Notes under the pieces: model-generated | What the model was told of the DNA's origin: nothing | Databases searched by the model: none | Seen by the model: the letters and a program-made list of their open reading frames with translations, nothing else | Assembly (NCBI RefSeq): GCF_002104995.1 | Contig: NW_024468255.1 | Location: 372,001 to 436,000 of the forward strand | Source: Linderina pennispora | Lineage: Eukaryota > Kickxellomycota > Kickxellomycetes > Kickxellales > Kickxellaceae | DNA: 64,000 bases | Direction of reading: 5' to 3' | Shown here: positions 41,374 to 52,930 of the stretch, one piece after another | Position numbering within the stretch: position 1 is the stretch's first letter | Layout: each line of letters starts with the position of its first letter | Translations under genes and position numbers: made by a program

Positions 41374-43855
41374 TCAAGCATCTGAGTCTGCCAGTGCTTT
41401 AACCACCATCATCGAGTCCCTCCAGGCTTTTTCCATGATCTCAAGCAAGCTTGAAGCAATTGTGCCCCTTTGACTTGCTCGTTCCTCAAATGGATTAAAC
41501 CACATACCATCAATATGTATATCTGCAGTACCCATGCAGCAGCCATTGCTAAGAGTTGGGTTCCAAAACAGATTGGAGTAGATGTTACCTGCTAGTTTCT
41601 GCAAATCCTTGATATCAGGCTGGTCACTCTTGAACTGATGGATTGTGTACCGTTCAAAGGCACGAATGGTTGCCAAAGCCCCTGCCTTTGATATTCCGAC
41701 AGATTGAGTGTTACCAGTACGCCAATTCTTGATTTCGAACTTCCTCATCTCTTCTGGTGATCGCTGATATCTCTCTCCAATACCGACAATTGCATTAAGG
41801 CAAACGAGATAGAGTAATGCCTCCCAATCATCCAGCTCTGTCCGCTCCACATTTGGGCCTAGTAAGTTGTTAATACTCATATAGATATTTGACCCTGACT
41901 GAACCGTACGAGTGCAGTCATTAATCTTTTTCACATCCAGTGCATTATCGAAGTCCATCAGTAGTCCGCGAAGTGGTTTGCCTTCCTCACGCACAACAAG
42001 GATATTGCTGTCCGAGATGTCACGGTGGAGGATGTTGCACCGCCGCAGAACCTCGGTGTGGCAGCGCATCGCATCGCCTAGCACAACAATAAGCTCGTGG
42101 ACAGAACCGACGGTTTCCAGCGGTTCGCCGATCGGTGACATAACCAGACGCTTGTGGACGCGGAACGGTATTGCTGTATTGTCTGGCTTGCGCAATGAGT
42201 AGAGTGGGCCCAGCACATTTCTCGTGTTGTCCTCAAATCGGCCCCCGTCAGTATCGAACGAAACACGACCACCGGTTTTGAGCTTTGGATAGACCAAGTC
42301 CTCGACATCTGAGTTCGCAAGTTCCTCTGTGATTCTGCGCATAAACATAACCTCGTCCCGTGTGTCGTCATGGTCCTGTAGAACCTCCGGCCATGAATCC
42401 TTCACAACAAACTTGGGCTTGATTCTGTCACCAGCAGGGTCCTCATCTGTTACCAAAAAGCACCTCGTGTGCCGACCGAAAAGGCTATCAGCTTTGGCAA
42501 CTTCATCTCTGAAGTAGTACGTTTTTGTTGCCTGGCTGCCCGATGACTCGCCTGTAGTGTCAGGGCACTCGATGATCCAGTACTCGTGCTCACTATCCCA
42601 GGTCATCGTCGGATCATACCCCAGCTGGTCTTTGTCGCACAGCGAGAGGTTCACCAGTAGCCCAATGTACTCCCGACGACCTGCGCTTATTGACACGTCC
42701 ATGGGGTTGCTTGCAAATATGCAGTCGTTTGAGAACAAGCAGACCCGCACTTCAGTTCCACAGGAGGTCTGTCCCAGAATAAAGCGGCGATTCGGCTGGG
42801 CGGCATACATGTGGCGCGAGTAGTCCACAAGCTGCTTGTATGCGTCATTCTTGTCCTTGCGGGTGTTTGAGTACTTTGCCTCGACAATGGCGAATATATC
42901 TGCATAGGACATATCAGGCAGCTGCTCTTCCAAATCGCCAGGTCGACAGGTGGTCAACCCGATGTCAATCTTGCGGTCGTCGTCGCCGCATAGGGGCTTT
43001 CTGTTCGTCTTCGGATAGCAGATGATGCAGCGCTGATGAACGACAGAAGGGAAAAGCGTACCGAGACCAAGTTTGTCAAAGAGGAACTTGACAAATGGGG
43101 CAACAAAGTGAACGAAGGACTGGAAAGGGGTGTACAACTTTGTTTCTTTCTTGCCGCCGGCCTTGCCCTTGTTGTGGTGGCGGACCCACACCTGCAGCTC
43201 CTCCAGGATTCCTCGCAGACTTTCGAGGAACTCCCTCCTTTTAGCCTTATACCCTCTGGTTCGAAGTCGACGCGAGCGCGGGCTTTCGTCTTTGGCGTCC
43301 TTGTACAACAGGTTCATGGTGTGAGTGAGTATGCTGCTCGCATCAGAACCATCTGCATTGGGGTTCAGCAAATGTTCCAGCTCGAGGTGGATAATGTCGG
43401 CTATGGATGAAAAAACACTACCCGCCTCTCCCCTCGGAGCTATGATAATGTGGATTTGGTCGGTACCCTCGATGAGTTGGCCAGAGACAACACTCTCGGC
43501 GAGCTCTTCGCGCTCTGCCTGGATCTCTTTTTTGGTTAAGAAGCGATTCTGCAGCTGGTCTATATCCAGAGGCCTTTGCAGGAGTTCGGTCTGCCGGTGA
43601 CGACGATGCTGTCTCTTCCCTTGACCTTGATTGCTGCCTATTTGTCAAGTGTTGTGTTAGTAGACATGCTCTTTTGGTTAAAAACGTACGAGGATGTTTC
43701 CAGTACTTACTGTTGCTGCTGCTGTTTTGCAACGTGTTGTCGTTTGGCGCTGACGGCACCGGTGAGTGACTGAGCGCTTTGCTCACGTCGCTCCCTCTCA
43801 GGCGCTTGCCTGGACTGTTCTTGAGTGAGATATTGCTTGTGCGTTTGGCAGACAT
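41374..43855 (-). CDS. FunK1-type fungal protein kinase with nuclease-like N-terminal motif
   Basis: Two exons, 43855-43711 and 43637-41374, give 802 aa; the 73-nt intron joins NNSS to SNQGQGKRQ in frame. Exon 1 is short and disordered (MSAKRTSNISLKNSPGKRL) with SDVSKALS like the neighbour gene. Residues about 215-360 carry the FunK1 N-terminal domain: KIDIGLTTC, then IVEAK (299-303), then YKQLVDYSRHMYAAQPNRRF. The D...ExK order resembles a PD-(D/E)XK nuclease core. The kinase includes FVVKDSWPEV (candidate lysine), NILHRDISDSNILV (HRD 586-588) and LLMDFDNALDV (DFD 610-612). It lies upstream of, and in tandem with, its paralogue at 36888-40837. Confidence 0.83.
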
Positions 43856-45840
43856 GGTTTAAATATTAGGTGTAAGTAAAAAATAATGTCCAAAGGGCAA
43901 AAGTACAGGACACATAGGATGCTTGCGCAGCCAGGATTTGTAGGACGGCGACTGCAGCGGCACTGTCTACTGTACCTGCTTGAACCCACTCTGTCGGCAG
44001 TCCCTTTTTGCACATGCAGGCAGATGTGGCTTGTGTATGTGCCGTATTTCGGTGCACGACTAAGCTGCTGATGGTTTTTTTGTCACTTCAATTAGCCATT
44101 GTACCTGCTTCAGTTCGGGTTATCCACGCATTTCCCCATCTCCCCTGGCCTCTATCCATCGTTTCTGCATACCCATTTCTTTTATGTGAATACTAGCTCA
44201 TTTACGGTTTGAAAAATGTATTCATTTATATATAATTCACTATGTGTACATATCCAAATGCTCATGGGCGCAGGTCGGCACCAACATTCCGTAGAGGCCA
44301 CAAAAATGTCACTGACAATCTGCAAACCTCTGGGCGTCAGTGCCATCAAGTTCCTTTTCTGGAATAGAAATACTGATCAGCTATGGAGAACGTCAAGCCT
44401 GGCTGCACAGGCGAGTAAGGGGGCGCCTACCTACATCGCCTCCGCATACCTTTCCCCAAGAGAGTGACATCTGGCCACAAATGTGGTCGGGGATACTTGT
44501 TACCCACACACAAGGAGAGCAGCAACACATGTGATCAGCAAATGAGCTGCTGTCTATATTTGGATCCAGGGGTGGTTTAAGGCGCCCCAGATGCCACCCT
44601 TGCTGTGCTATAGAGCTGGGGCTAGGTTCTTGAGCCCAAAAAGGTGTGTGCAGCTCCTCCTGTGTACTATACCGTCTGCTCGGTTTTTGCTGAATGGCGC
44701 TCATGCCAGCGGGCTGCATGAGCGATTGGTAAAGCCGCTTTGCCAAATCATGGTCATTTTGCGCCGTGTCCCTCTTTTCCAGACAAATCACTCGTTACTC
44801 AGTTGGCTTGTAGTTGTCGATGGTGACGTTTCTTATTTGCAACTCTGCTCCGCATATAGGTCTTGGGTGCTGCCACAGCGAATAAGGAGTGCATCCTGCC
44901 CTGCTCAAAAGGCTTGCAGTGCCATTTGCATAATCTATTTCCATGCGGCTTACACAGTGTCTTGGTTGGAAATGCACGCCTGCCTTTATGCTGCTCACAG
45001 TCCATACTGTCAAAATCCCCTCCATCCCCTGCATGCTCGAAGCAAGCAGAACAGCGGGTTGTCACTGTCAAGTGTTTTGTGCATGGCCTTGCGCTGCGTG
45101 CTGCTGCGGATCATTGTGCAGCTGCTATTTTCGGTTAATTAAGCTCCTGTTGCGCAACCAAAAATGCTTGTTCTGCTCATGCCAATAGCCCCTGATTTTG
45201 GAGCAGACTGACACCACATGCACGGCCATTGTTCATACTCATTCTCGCTGCTCCATCTCCGCATGCTTCAGTGCTAAAAGTTGTTTTTGGCCTGCCAGTG
45301 TGGAATTCGAGCGATGCCAAACTTTTATTGCTCGGGACTTTCAGTCCAAGCTCCGGATCCACATAGACTGCAATGCATGCGTTGCCGCTGCTGCCCCTCA
45401 GAAGCAGTACAATGAGTCTTCTAGTGAAAACCAGCGTGCGTAGCAAAGGAATTACTCAAAGTTCTCTTGGCAGGTGATAGTACGGATAAAGTAAGCGGCA
45501 CACCCAGTGGTCTGTAGTGCCTGGTATCATGAAATAGTGTATCAATTTCTACTTTCTGTACGTCGTCCCACTATATAAGCTATTGAGGTATTCGAAGTAT
45601 ATGCCAGCAATTTCTTGTAGCAATCTTATTTTCGATATTTGCATGGCTAAAAAGTGGACTTCTGACTGGATTGCTCTTATATAGTCATCACTGGGACAAT
45701 AGGAGCTAGCGACTCTACAGACAAAAAACCACATACCAATCTCAGCATGTAAACTGCTGCAGGTGATGCTAACGGTACAAATATTCACTAGGATTTGAGA
45801 CACAGACCAGAAAATCAATAAATTGTGAATGAAACAGATG
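43856..45840. other. Two-kilobase region without a supported gene
   Basis: Longest unannotated stretch. Frames exist on both strands but none has a start, splice signals and a family together. On the minus strand, 45071-44799 has Cys/His pairs (CSAC, CEQH, CKPH, CKWHC) and is noted as a finding. A 183-codon plus-strand frame overlaps it. The left part carries the promoter of the FunK1-type gene at 43855. Confidence 0.45.
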
Positions 45841-46887
45841 CTAGGAAAAGAATACAGATGCTGTGGATAACACAATGAAATGCACTAACTGCCTGACTGC
45901 GGCGCTAAATATGACCACCAGTCCCGACCACATTATGTTGATGTCAAAGAGCACGGCCAAGGCAGTCGAGTGCGAAGTCAGCAGCAAAAGGTCGAGCAGC
46001 CATGGATAATATGGCTCGTTGTAGTCCCATATAACTAGCAAAATCATCAACACCTTGCCGAAGCTCGATATGATTAGTGCTGTCGATATGGTAGCCCAGC
46101 GCTTGACCTGCATGAAGCTGCGCTGGTGAATGATCGATGCTAATACAATGCCACACAGCTGTGATGATGCGTCAATGGCGGACAGCACCAGGATGAACAG
46201 GTACTGGAGCGTGAACGAGTGCTGCTTGCCAAACAGAAGCTCGTTCTGGCCACGCAGCCGACCACCTTCTTCAAGCCGGAACCAATCGATGTACACGTTG
46301 AAAAGAACTAGAAGCACGCCAAGCTTGGCCACATTTCGCTCAATCATCGACTGGCGGAACTCGAGCTTGTTAACTAGCAGGTGTCTGTACACTTGGGGCT
46401 TATGAAGCAGCATATCGATGAATATAACAACCACGTCATGCTCAATGTACTTGTCAGCAAAGTTTTTGCAGCTCTCGCACTGCGTCAACCGGATGTGCCC
46501 AACACCATATTCGGTATACAGACTGGCTACTGGGCTTCCGCACTCTATGCACACCTGCTTCTTTGGGCACTCGACGACATCTGCTTTTTGCTCCATTGCC
46601 TGAATCGATACTTGTGGCGACGATCTGCCGGACACTGACGGCGACTCAGCCATTAGCGGCGACTGCGGTGTTTGCGGACCGAATGTCAGCGTGAACGCGG
46701 TTAGGACCAGGACTATTATCAATGGAAACACGACTTTGTACTGGGAGTCATCAAGGACATGGCACTCGCAGCCCATGCGGTTGCAGCTGATGGTTTCGGT
46801 TGTGTTGAGGACTGTGACCGACGTTGCACTCAGCGTGCATATCACCGTGTGGATATAGTGTCGAAATGGCAGCAGGGGGGCAGACAT
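45841..46887 (-). CDS. ARV1: ARV1-family lipid-transport/homeostasis membrane protein
   Basis: 348 aa from the ATG at 46887, intronless. Residues about 110-180 contain the ARV1 homology domain: VCIECGSPVASLYTEYGVGH, IRLTQCESCKNFADKYIEHD and VVVIFIDMLLHKPQVYRHLL, with the zinc-binding CxxC pairs. Several hydrophobic spans follow to the C-terminus. ARV1 acts in the ER in sterol and GPI-precursor handling. Compared with usual family members (which begin just before the CIECG), about 110 residues precede the domain, with a hydrophobic VVFPLIIVLVLTAFTLTFGP; a shorter start at 46653 (MAESPSVSG) is possible. Codon use in the extension looks coding. Divergent from CSE1. Confidence 0.87.
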   Translation of the reverse strand: MSAPLLPFRHYIHTVICTLSATSVTVLNTTETISCNRMGCECHVLDDSQYKVVFPLIIVLVLTAFTLTFGPQTPQSPLMAESPSVSGRSSPQVSIQAMEQKADVVECPKKQVCIECGSPVASLYTEYGVGHIRLTQCESCKNFADKYIEHDVVVIFIDMLLHKPQVYRHLLVNKLEFRQSMIERNVAKLGVLLVLFNVYIDWFRLEEGGRLRGQNELLFGKQHSFTLQYLFILVLSAIDASSQLCGIVLASIIHQRSFMQVKRWATISTALIISSFGKVLMILLVIWDYNEPYYPWLLDLLLLTSHSTALAVLFDINIMWSGLVVIFSAAVRQLVHFIVLSTASVFFS

Positions 46888-47313
46888 TTGCAAAATGAAA
46901 GGGAACGGGAATTAGAAAACAAGCGGACAAGCGGAAAAGAGGATGGTTGTTGGCTGATGGGGGAGCTAGAATGGAAATCTTGACTTTTCGGCCTCGATCA
47001 TGGCAGACACCTATGGCGCAGGCCAGGTGGGAAGGCTGTGGTGTGGAGCCTGGGTTCGAGCAGCCTAGCCCGATCAATGTGCATCGCGTGCTGTCGCATC
47101 CTGCTGGATCTGTCACCGCAGAAAAGCACCATCTAGAAGCTGGCTGGCCGAGGCAGCAAAGATCACTCCCGATCAGCAGATCAGCGGGCGCTGCTTGTGT
47201 GTGTTTTTTCAAGAGCCGCTGCTGATATTTTCACAAGGCCATCCTTGTCTTCTTGTTCAACTCAAATTTCTTGTTTATTTCTCCAACCAACGTTTTCGAC
47301 TTCTTTCTTACCC
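46888..47313. other. Divergent promoter region ARV1/CSE1
   Basis: 426 bases between divergent starts. No gene seen; pyrimidine-rich leader just before CSE1. Confidence 0.5.
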
Positions 47314-50300
47314 ATGGCAACTGCGACGCCTGAGACACTGGCTGCGAGCCTTCAACAGTCACTAAGCGGGCATGCTCATGAGCGCAAGCAGGGTAGGGGC
47401 AGCAATAAAAGCAGACATTAAGCGTAAGCATTTGGCTCAAGCTAATGCACTATTCACCTTTATTGTAGCTGAGCAATATCTGGACAGCATGGAAAAGACG
47501 CCGCGGTTCGTGGTACCTCTGCTGCAACTGGTGAGCGACGCAGGAATAGATGCGAGCGTGCGGGTGGCCGCAGCGCTGTATTTCAAAAACTTTGTCAAGC
47601 GCCGCTGGCCACAGGACGAGGACACGGAGGACCTGCTGGCACTGGAGGACCGGCAGGCAGTGAAGAAGGAGATTGTGGGTCTGATGATATCAGTGCCCAA
47701 GAAGCTGCAGTTGCAGATTGGCGAGGCGGTATCGGTGATTGCCGACAACGACTTCCCTGAGCAGTGGCCGGACCTGATCCAGGAGCTGGTGACGAAGCTG
47801 TCACCAACGGATTTCCACGTGAACAATGGTATCCTGCAGACAGCGCACACGGTGTTCAAGGGCTGGCGGTCGGCGTTCCGGTCGGACCGGCTGTACACAA
47901 AGATCAACTACGTGCTTGGCCAGTTCACCGACGCGTACATGCAGGTGGTGGTAGCGACAGACCGGTTGATCGATGAGCACGCAAACGACAAGCAGGCACT
48001 GAAGATTCTGCTGCATTCGCTGATGCTGCTGTGCCAGATCTTCTACGACCTCAACTGCCAGGACCTGCCGCCGTTCTTCGAGGACAACATGGACGCGTTC
48101 ATGGCCACATTCCACAAATACTTGGTGTACTCTAACGCCAATGCAGAGAGCGACGATGACGATGTGGCCGGCGATCTAGAGGAGGTCAAGGCCAGCATCT
48201 GCGAGATCATTGAGCTTTATGCGCAGCGCTACGAGGACGTATTCAAGCAGCTGCCGCAGTTTGTCGAGACAGTGTGGAACATGCTGACCACTGTCAGCTC
48301 CGCGCACAAATATGACAGCATGGTGAGCCGCGGCATGGCGTTCCTGCGCACGGTTGTCAGGAACCCGCGTCAGAGGCAGCTATTCTCGTCGAGTGAATCG
48401 CTGAAGCTTATTTGCGAGCGCATTATCATCCCCAACACAGTGCTTCCCGAGGACGACGAGGAGCTGTTCGAAGACGACCCGATGCAGTTTATCCGGCGCG
48501 ACATCGAGGGCAACGAGGCTGGCAGCCGTCGCGAGGCTGCTGGCGATCTGGTGCGTGGTCTGCTGGACCAGTTCTCGAGCGAGACTACACAGGTCATGTC
48601 GATGTATATCCAGAAGGGGCTGGAGCAGTATGCGGTGAACCCGGTCGAGAACTGGCGTGACAAGGATGTCGCGCTATTCATGGTGACATCGGTGGCCGTC
48701 GTAGCCTCGGTGAACTCGCTAGGCGCGACCAAGATCAACGAGTTAGTCAACATCACCGACTTCTTTACTTCGCAGATTGTGCCGCATCTGCAAGACGTCA
48801 GCTCTGACCAGTCAGCACCGATCCTGAAGGTCGATGCTATCAAGTATGTCCACACATTCCGCAGCCAGCTGCCGCGCGAGTTTTTGGTGCAGGCGCTGCC
48901 GTGGCTCACCAGCCACCTGGCGCATCCTAACCCGGTGGTATCGACGTACGCTGCTATCACGATCGAGCGGCTGCTGATGCTGAAGAAGGAGGGCAAGCTG
49001 GTGTTTGGCCCAGGCGACATCCAGCCGCTGGCTGAGGGCATGCTGGTGCACATCTTTGGGCTGCTTGACCGTGCAGGCTCACCAGAGAAGCTGGCTGAGA
49101 ACGACTATTTGATGAAGGCGGCGATGCGCGTCATCTTGGCCAGCCGCACTAATATCACACCGCTGGCACCGGCGGCGCTGGGCAAGTTGGCACAAATTGT
49201 GGCCGAGGTCAGCAAGAACCCCAGCAATCCGCGGTTCAGCCACTTTATGTTTGAGGCAATTGGTTCGCTGGCCCGGTTCACGTGTGCGGCTGAGCCTTCG
49301 GCGATCGGTCAGTTCGAGAGTACGCTGTTCCCGATCTTCCAGACGATCCTGCAGCAGGACATTGCTGAGTTCATGCCATATGTGTTCCAGATCCTGGCCC
49401 AGCTTCTGTCTGTGCACCAGGCGTCGGGCAAGCTGCCCGATGCGTACATGGGCTTGCTGCCGATGCTGCTGGTGCCGGATCTGTGGGACTCGCAGGGCAA
49501 CGTGCCGGCTCTGGTGCGGCTTTTGCAGAGCTACCTGCAAATCGGCGCAGCGCAGTTGGCACAGCAGAACCAGCTGGCGCCGATTCTGGGCGTGTTCCAG
49601 AAGCTGATTGCCTCAAAGACAAACGACCACCTAGGCTTCAACCTGCTGCTTGCCATCACGCAGTTTACGCCGACCGAGTCGTTCAAGCAATATCTGCGGC
49701 CGGTGCTCACGCTGTGTCTGACTCGCCTTCAGTCGTCGCGCACAGGCAAGTTCACACGCAACTATGTCCATTACCTGGGCTCGCTCATGTGCAAGGATCC
49801 GCAGAGCGGCGCCGGCGTCGAGCTGCTGTACTCGACTATGGAGCAGATCCAGCCCGGACTGTTTGCCAATGTGTTGCAAAACGTGCTGCTGGAAGCCATC
49901 CCGCGCGTCATTGGTGCTGTGGAGCGCAAGGTCACTGTGGTTGGGTTTGGTCTGCTGGTTGCGTCAGCACAGTTCCAGAGCAACCCTGCCTATGCGCAGC
50001 TGACGGGTCCCACGCTGCAGCAGCTGGCTGTGCTGCTGATGGACACCAAGGTCAAGGAGACCAAGACAATTGCCGACCGTAGTGCGCTCGATGGCAGCGC
50101 TGCAGCCGCCTCGGCGTCGGCCACTGCGGGCGAGGAGGACCTGGACTCGCTTGAGATTGAGGACACCGGATACCAGGCGTCGTTTGCAAAGCTAGCGACA
50201 CTGGGTGACGTCAAAATTGACCCTTGCCCGCAGATCACCAATGCTGCAGTTGGTCTTGGACTGGTTCTGAAGCCGATCCAAGCCCAGCTTGTCGGCGCCA

Positions 50301-50359
50301 TGCAGCAGCTGGAGCCTGCCGCGCGCGATTTCGTGTCGGCCATCATTGCCCAGTCGTAG
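47314..50359 (+). CDS. CSE1: Exportin-2/CSE1, importin-alpha re-export factor
   Basis: Two exons, 47314-47392 and 47469-50359, give 989 aa. Exon 1 encodes MATATPETLAASLQQSLS and GHAHERKQ; the 76-nt intron joins to AEQYLDSMEKTPRFV, which completes the first HEAT repeat of the importin-N domain. VSVIADNDFPEQWPDLIQEL and RVAAALYFKNFVKRRWPQ match CSE1/CAS. The middle contains the CSE1 core region (for example SSDQSAPILKVDAIKYVHTF). The protein is a HEAT-repeat superhelix that exports importin-alpha with Ran-GTP through the nuclear pore. Length fits yeast Cse1 (960). Confidence 0.95.
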
Positions 50360-51109
50360 AAAGCACCTCCAATGTTTTAGCCATTTAAATAAATTAACAC
50401 GTGCGCTATAGTTTGAGCGAATCGCTGCAGCTTTATTGACGGTAGTTGGTTTTTTGGTTGAGCCCACATTCGGTGGTGACTGACTCCATGAGGGATTTAT
50501 TGGCGTCTAGGAAAGGACCCGCTGCACTGCTCTTGCTTTTACTTATTGCTTCTTTTTGTCGCTCTCTGCACCGCCCCAGAAACTTCCTTTTTACAATTGT
50601 CTATTCTGAATGCAGCCGCGTCTTGAGGCAGCAGCAGCAGCAACCTGAGAGAGAGGCCAGAGACGACTTTTTGTTTACCATTGCGTGTATTCTTCTTCCA
50701 AATTGTGGTCGTCCTTATTTGCCAAAAGGGAAATCCACAAGGCCTATTATTTGCCTCTAAACTTTTTTATTTTCGCCAGCGCACTTCAGCATTTGGTGCA
50801 AGGGATCCATTTTCGCCTTCCGCGTGATCAGCCCACGATTATTGCCAGTCTTTGGCGTCAAAAGCACGGCCCCCTGCCCAGCAAAGCCTGCTTGCATACT
50901 TCTCGATAAAAAAAAAAACTCGCGGATTATATACAGGATCCTCATTTTTTCGCTCCACTCTTTCCTTCTTTTCCTAGCCTATCTGCTCTTTCTTATTTAT
51001 TCGTTGCGAAGAGTGAGAGGTGGCTATTGAAATTTACCGCACACGCACCCACATTCATCACTAGCACTCCCACGCCCTTTTATATATTTCTGTCCGCAGA
51101 AACACAAGG
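50360..51109. other. Intergenic, CSE1 3' end to cyclin
   Basis: 750 bases. Contains CAG-repeat and poly-T tracts and the cyclin gene's pyrimidine-rich upstream region. No supported gene. Confidence 0.5.
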
Positions 51110-52209
51110 ATGACGGCACGGTTGAGACGGGGGACTGGGTCCATGCAGACGCTGGGCGCAAACATGGAACAGTGGCTGTTTAGAAAGGACGACATGCAGA
51201 ACACGCCGTCGTTGACAAGCAGCGACTACTCGACACCTGTGGGCAAGATCATTACGCTAGAGGACGAGCGGTTACGACGGAATAAAGGGTGTGGGTTTAT
51301 CCACAACGTCGTGCGCAGACTCGAGCTGTAAGTTTCGGCGGAAAGGGATTGGAGGGGTGTTTTCTTTTCCTTCTTGAGGCATACAGTACTTAACGGTAGT
51401 TTTATACGTAGGCCGCAGCTGGTAGCGTCGACAGCATGTGTGTTTTTCCATCGATTCTTTATGCGTCAGTCGCTGGCCGATTACCAGCACCTGGTAAGTT
51501 GATCAAAGGCGATTGGGCTTGGGCATGCGAAAGCCGTTGCGGCGCTTGTGAGAGCGCTGCCCTTGCGAATGCAAAAAGCAGTTAAAAATGTGCCCATGAC
51601 GAGCAGCGCCAGGGCAAACGTGGGAAGGCAGGCGTGGCTAACAGTCCAATTCTCTGCTAGGAAGTGGCTGGATCGTGCGTATTCCTGGCGACCAAGGTGG
51701 AGGAGCACAAGCGGAACCTCAAAGACGTCGCATACAAGTGCGCGCTGGTAGCGACCAAGGGCAACGAGGCCGAGTCTGTGCGCAGCCGGGACAACTGGGT
51801 CAAACTACTGCAGCGGCTAGAGATCACAGTGCTCGAGAACTGCTGCTTTGACATGCAGATTGTGCACCCGTACGAGTACATCTCGCAGCTGGTCATTGAA
51901 ATGAACATATCGGTAGATGTGGCCAAGGCGGCGATGGCGCATGTCAACGACTGCCTGCGGTCAGTGATTTGTCTGCTATATAGGCCCGAGGTGATAGCTG
52001 CGGCTGCTGTGGCGTTTGCGCTGGCGATCCGAGGCGAGAGAGTTCCAGTGGAGCAGCTGTTTCACAGCCCGGTGCTGGGCTTGACAGCGCAGGACGAGCA
52101 AGCAGTGAACATGTGCTTGGAGGATATAGCAGAGTTCTACAGCCGCGAGGCCGACTTGGCGATGGAGCATATGCGGCAAATGAGCAGTCGGCCGGGAAGT
52201 GGTGGATGA
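51110..52209 (+). CDS. Pch1-like (P-TEFb-type, cyclin T/K) cyclin
   Basis: Three exons, 51110-51327, 51412-51493 and 51661-52209, give 282 aa. Introns are 84 and 167 nt; joins give RRLELPQLVASTACVFFHRF and DYQHLEVAGSCVFLATKVEE. First cyclin fold: EQWLFRKDDMQNTPS, RNKGCGFIHNVVRRLEL, then the HRFFMRQSL and KVEEHKRNLKDV helices. Second fold: LENCCFDMQIVHPYEYISQL and LRSVICLLYRPEVIAAAAVA. This matches S. pombe Pch1, the partner of Cdk9, which phosphorylates Pol II C-terminal domain and Spt5. The C-terminus is short, lacking the long tail of cyclin T/K. Whether it pairs with a Cdk9 encoded elsewhere is inference; CDK10 at 27383 is a less likely partner. Confidence 0.87.
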
Positions 52210-52930
52210 CATGGGCAGTAGTCGGCTGCTCCAACAAAAATCATACAAATTACACGCACTAGTTTTCCCTCCCCCCTTTTGTCAGACAACAAAACGATAA
52301 TTCCTCTTTTCTATGTCTCTCCCGTCCTTCCTCAGATGATTTGTACAATATACCACCAGTCAAACGGCACCGGATAGATGGTATGTGCACCATGTTGACA
52401 TGTTCAGGGTGTGATATTGTCGGCCGGGTGTAACAATGGATGTGCGGTGTAGGCCACAGGCTAACAACATGGCTGCCTCTTGTTGTTTCAGCAGTAGGCA
52501 TCGCGCAGCTTCTTTTTCAGGACATCCCGGTAGGCAGTAGCTGGCAGCACAATGGCCCTCGGTGAGGTGGGGGGTGTTTGGGGGAGGGGAGAGTGCGGGC
52601 GTGCTCGGCCTATTACTGGCGCAATTGAGGCTTTGGTTGAGCCAACTATGGCAAGATGCAGATACGAGGGGCCATTGTTTGAGCCAAGTAGAGACATTTT
52701 TCTGCAAAAGCGTCAACAAAAAGCCCACATCTGGCTAGTTTTACTAGCGTTCAGCTTTCCCTTCCCACACACGCATCGCTGCGCCAGTTGTTAGTTGAAA
52801 AGGGCGCTTCTGCTTGGCTCAGTAGCGCATTTCAGCTCCTGCTATTCCTCTCCCTCCTCGCTTTCTACCATAGCTCCCAGATACATCCATTTGGTTTTAC
52901 ATATTCTGATAATCTCACTATACTACTATT
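52210..52930. other. Intergenic, cyclin to chitin synthase
   Basis: 721 bases, pyrimidine-rich towards the chitin synthase start. No supported gene. Confidence 0.5.

Noticed and set aside
44591-45142. Plus-strand frame of 183 codons
   Set aside because: No ATG-led coding bias, leucine/cysteine-rich mixture without a domain, and it overlaps the Cys/His-rich minus-strand frame.
47041-47070. GGTTCGA motif resembling a tRNA T-loop
   Set aside because: Flanking bases do not form acceptor, D or anticodon arms.
50487-50760. Small frame with a leucine-rich signal-like start (MRDLLASRKGPAALLLLLLI)
   Set aside because: Sits among homopolymer and CAG tracts; the hydrophobic run comes from a low-complexity CTT/CTT-like stretch.
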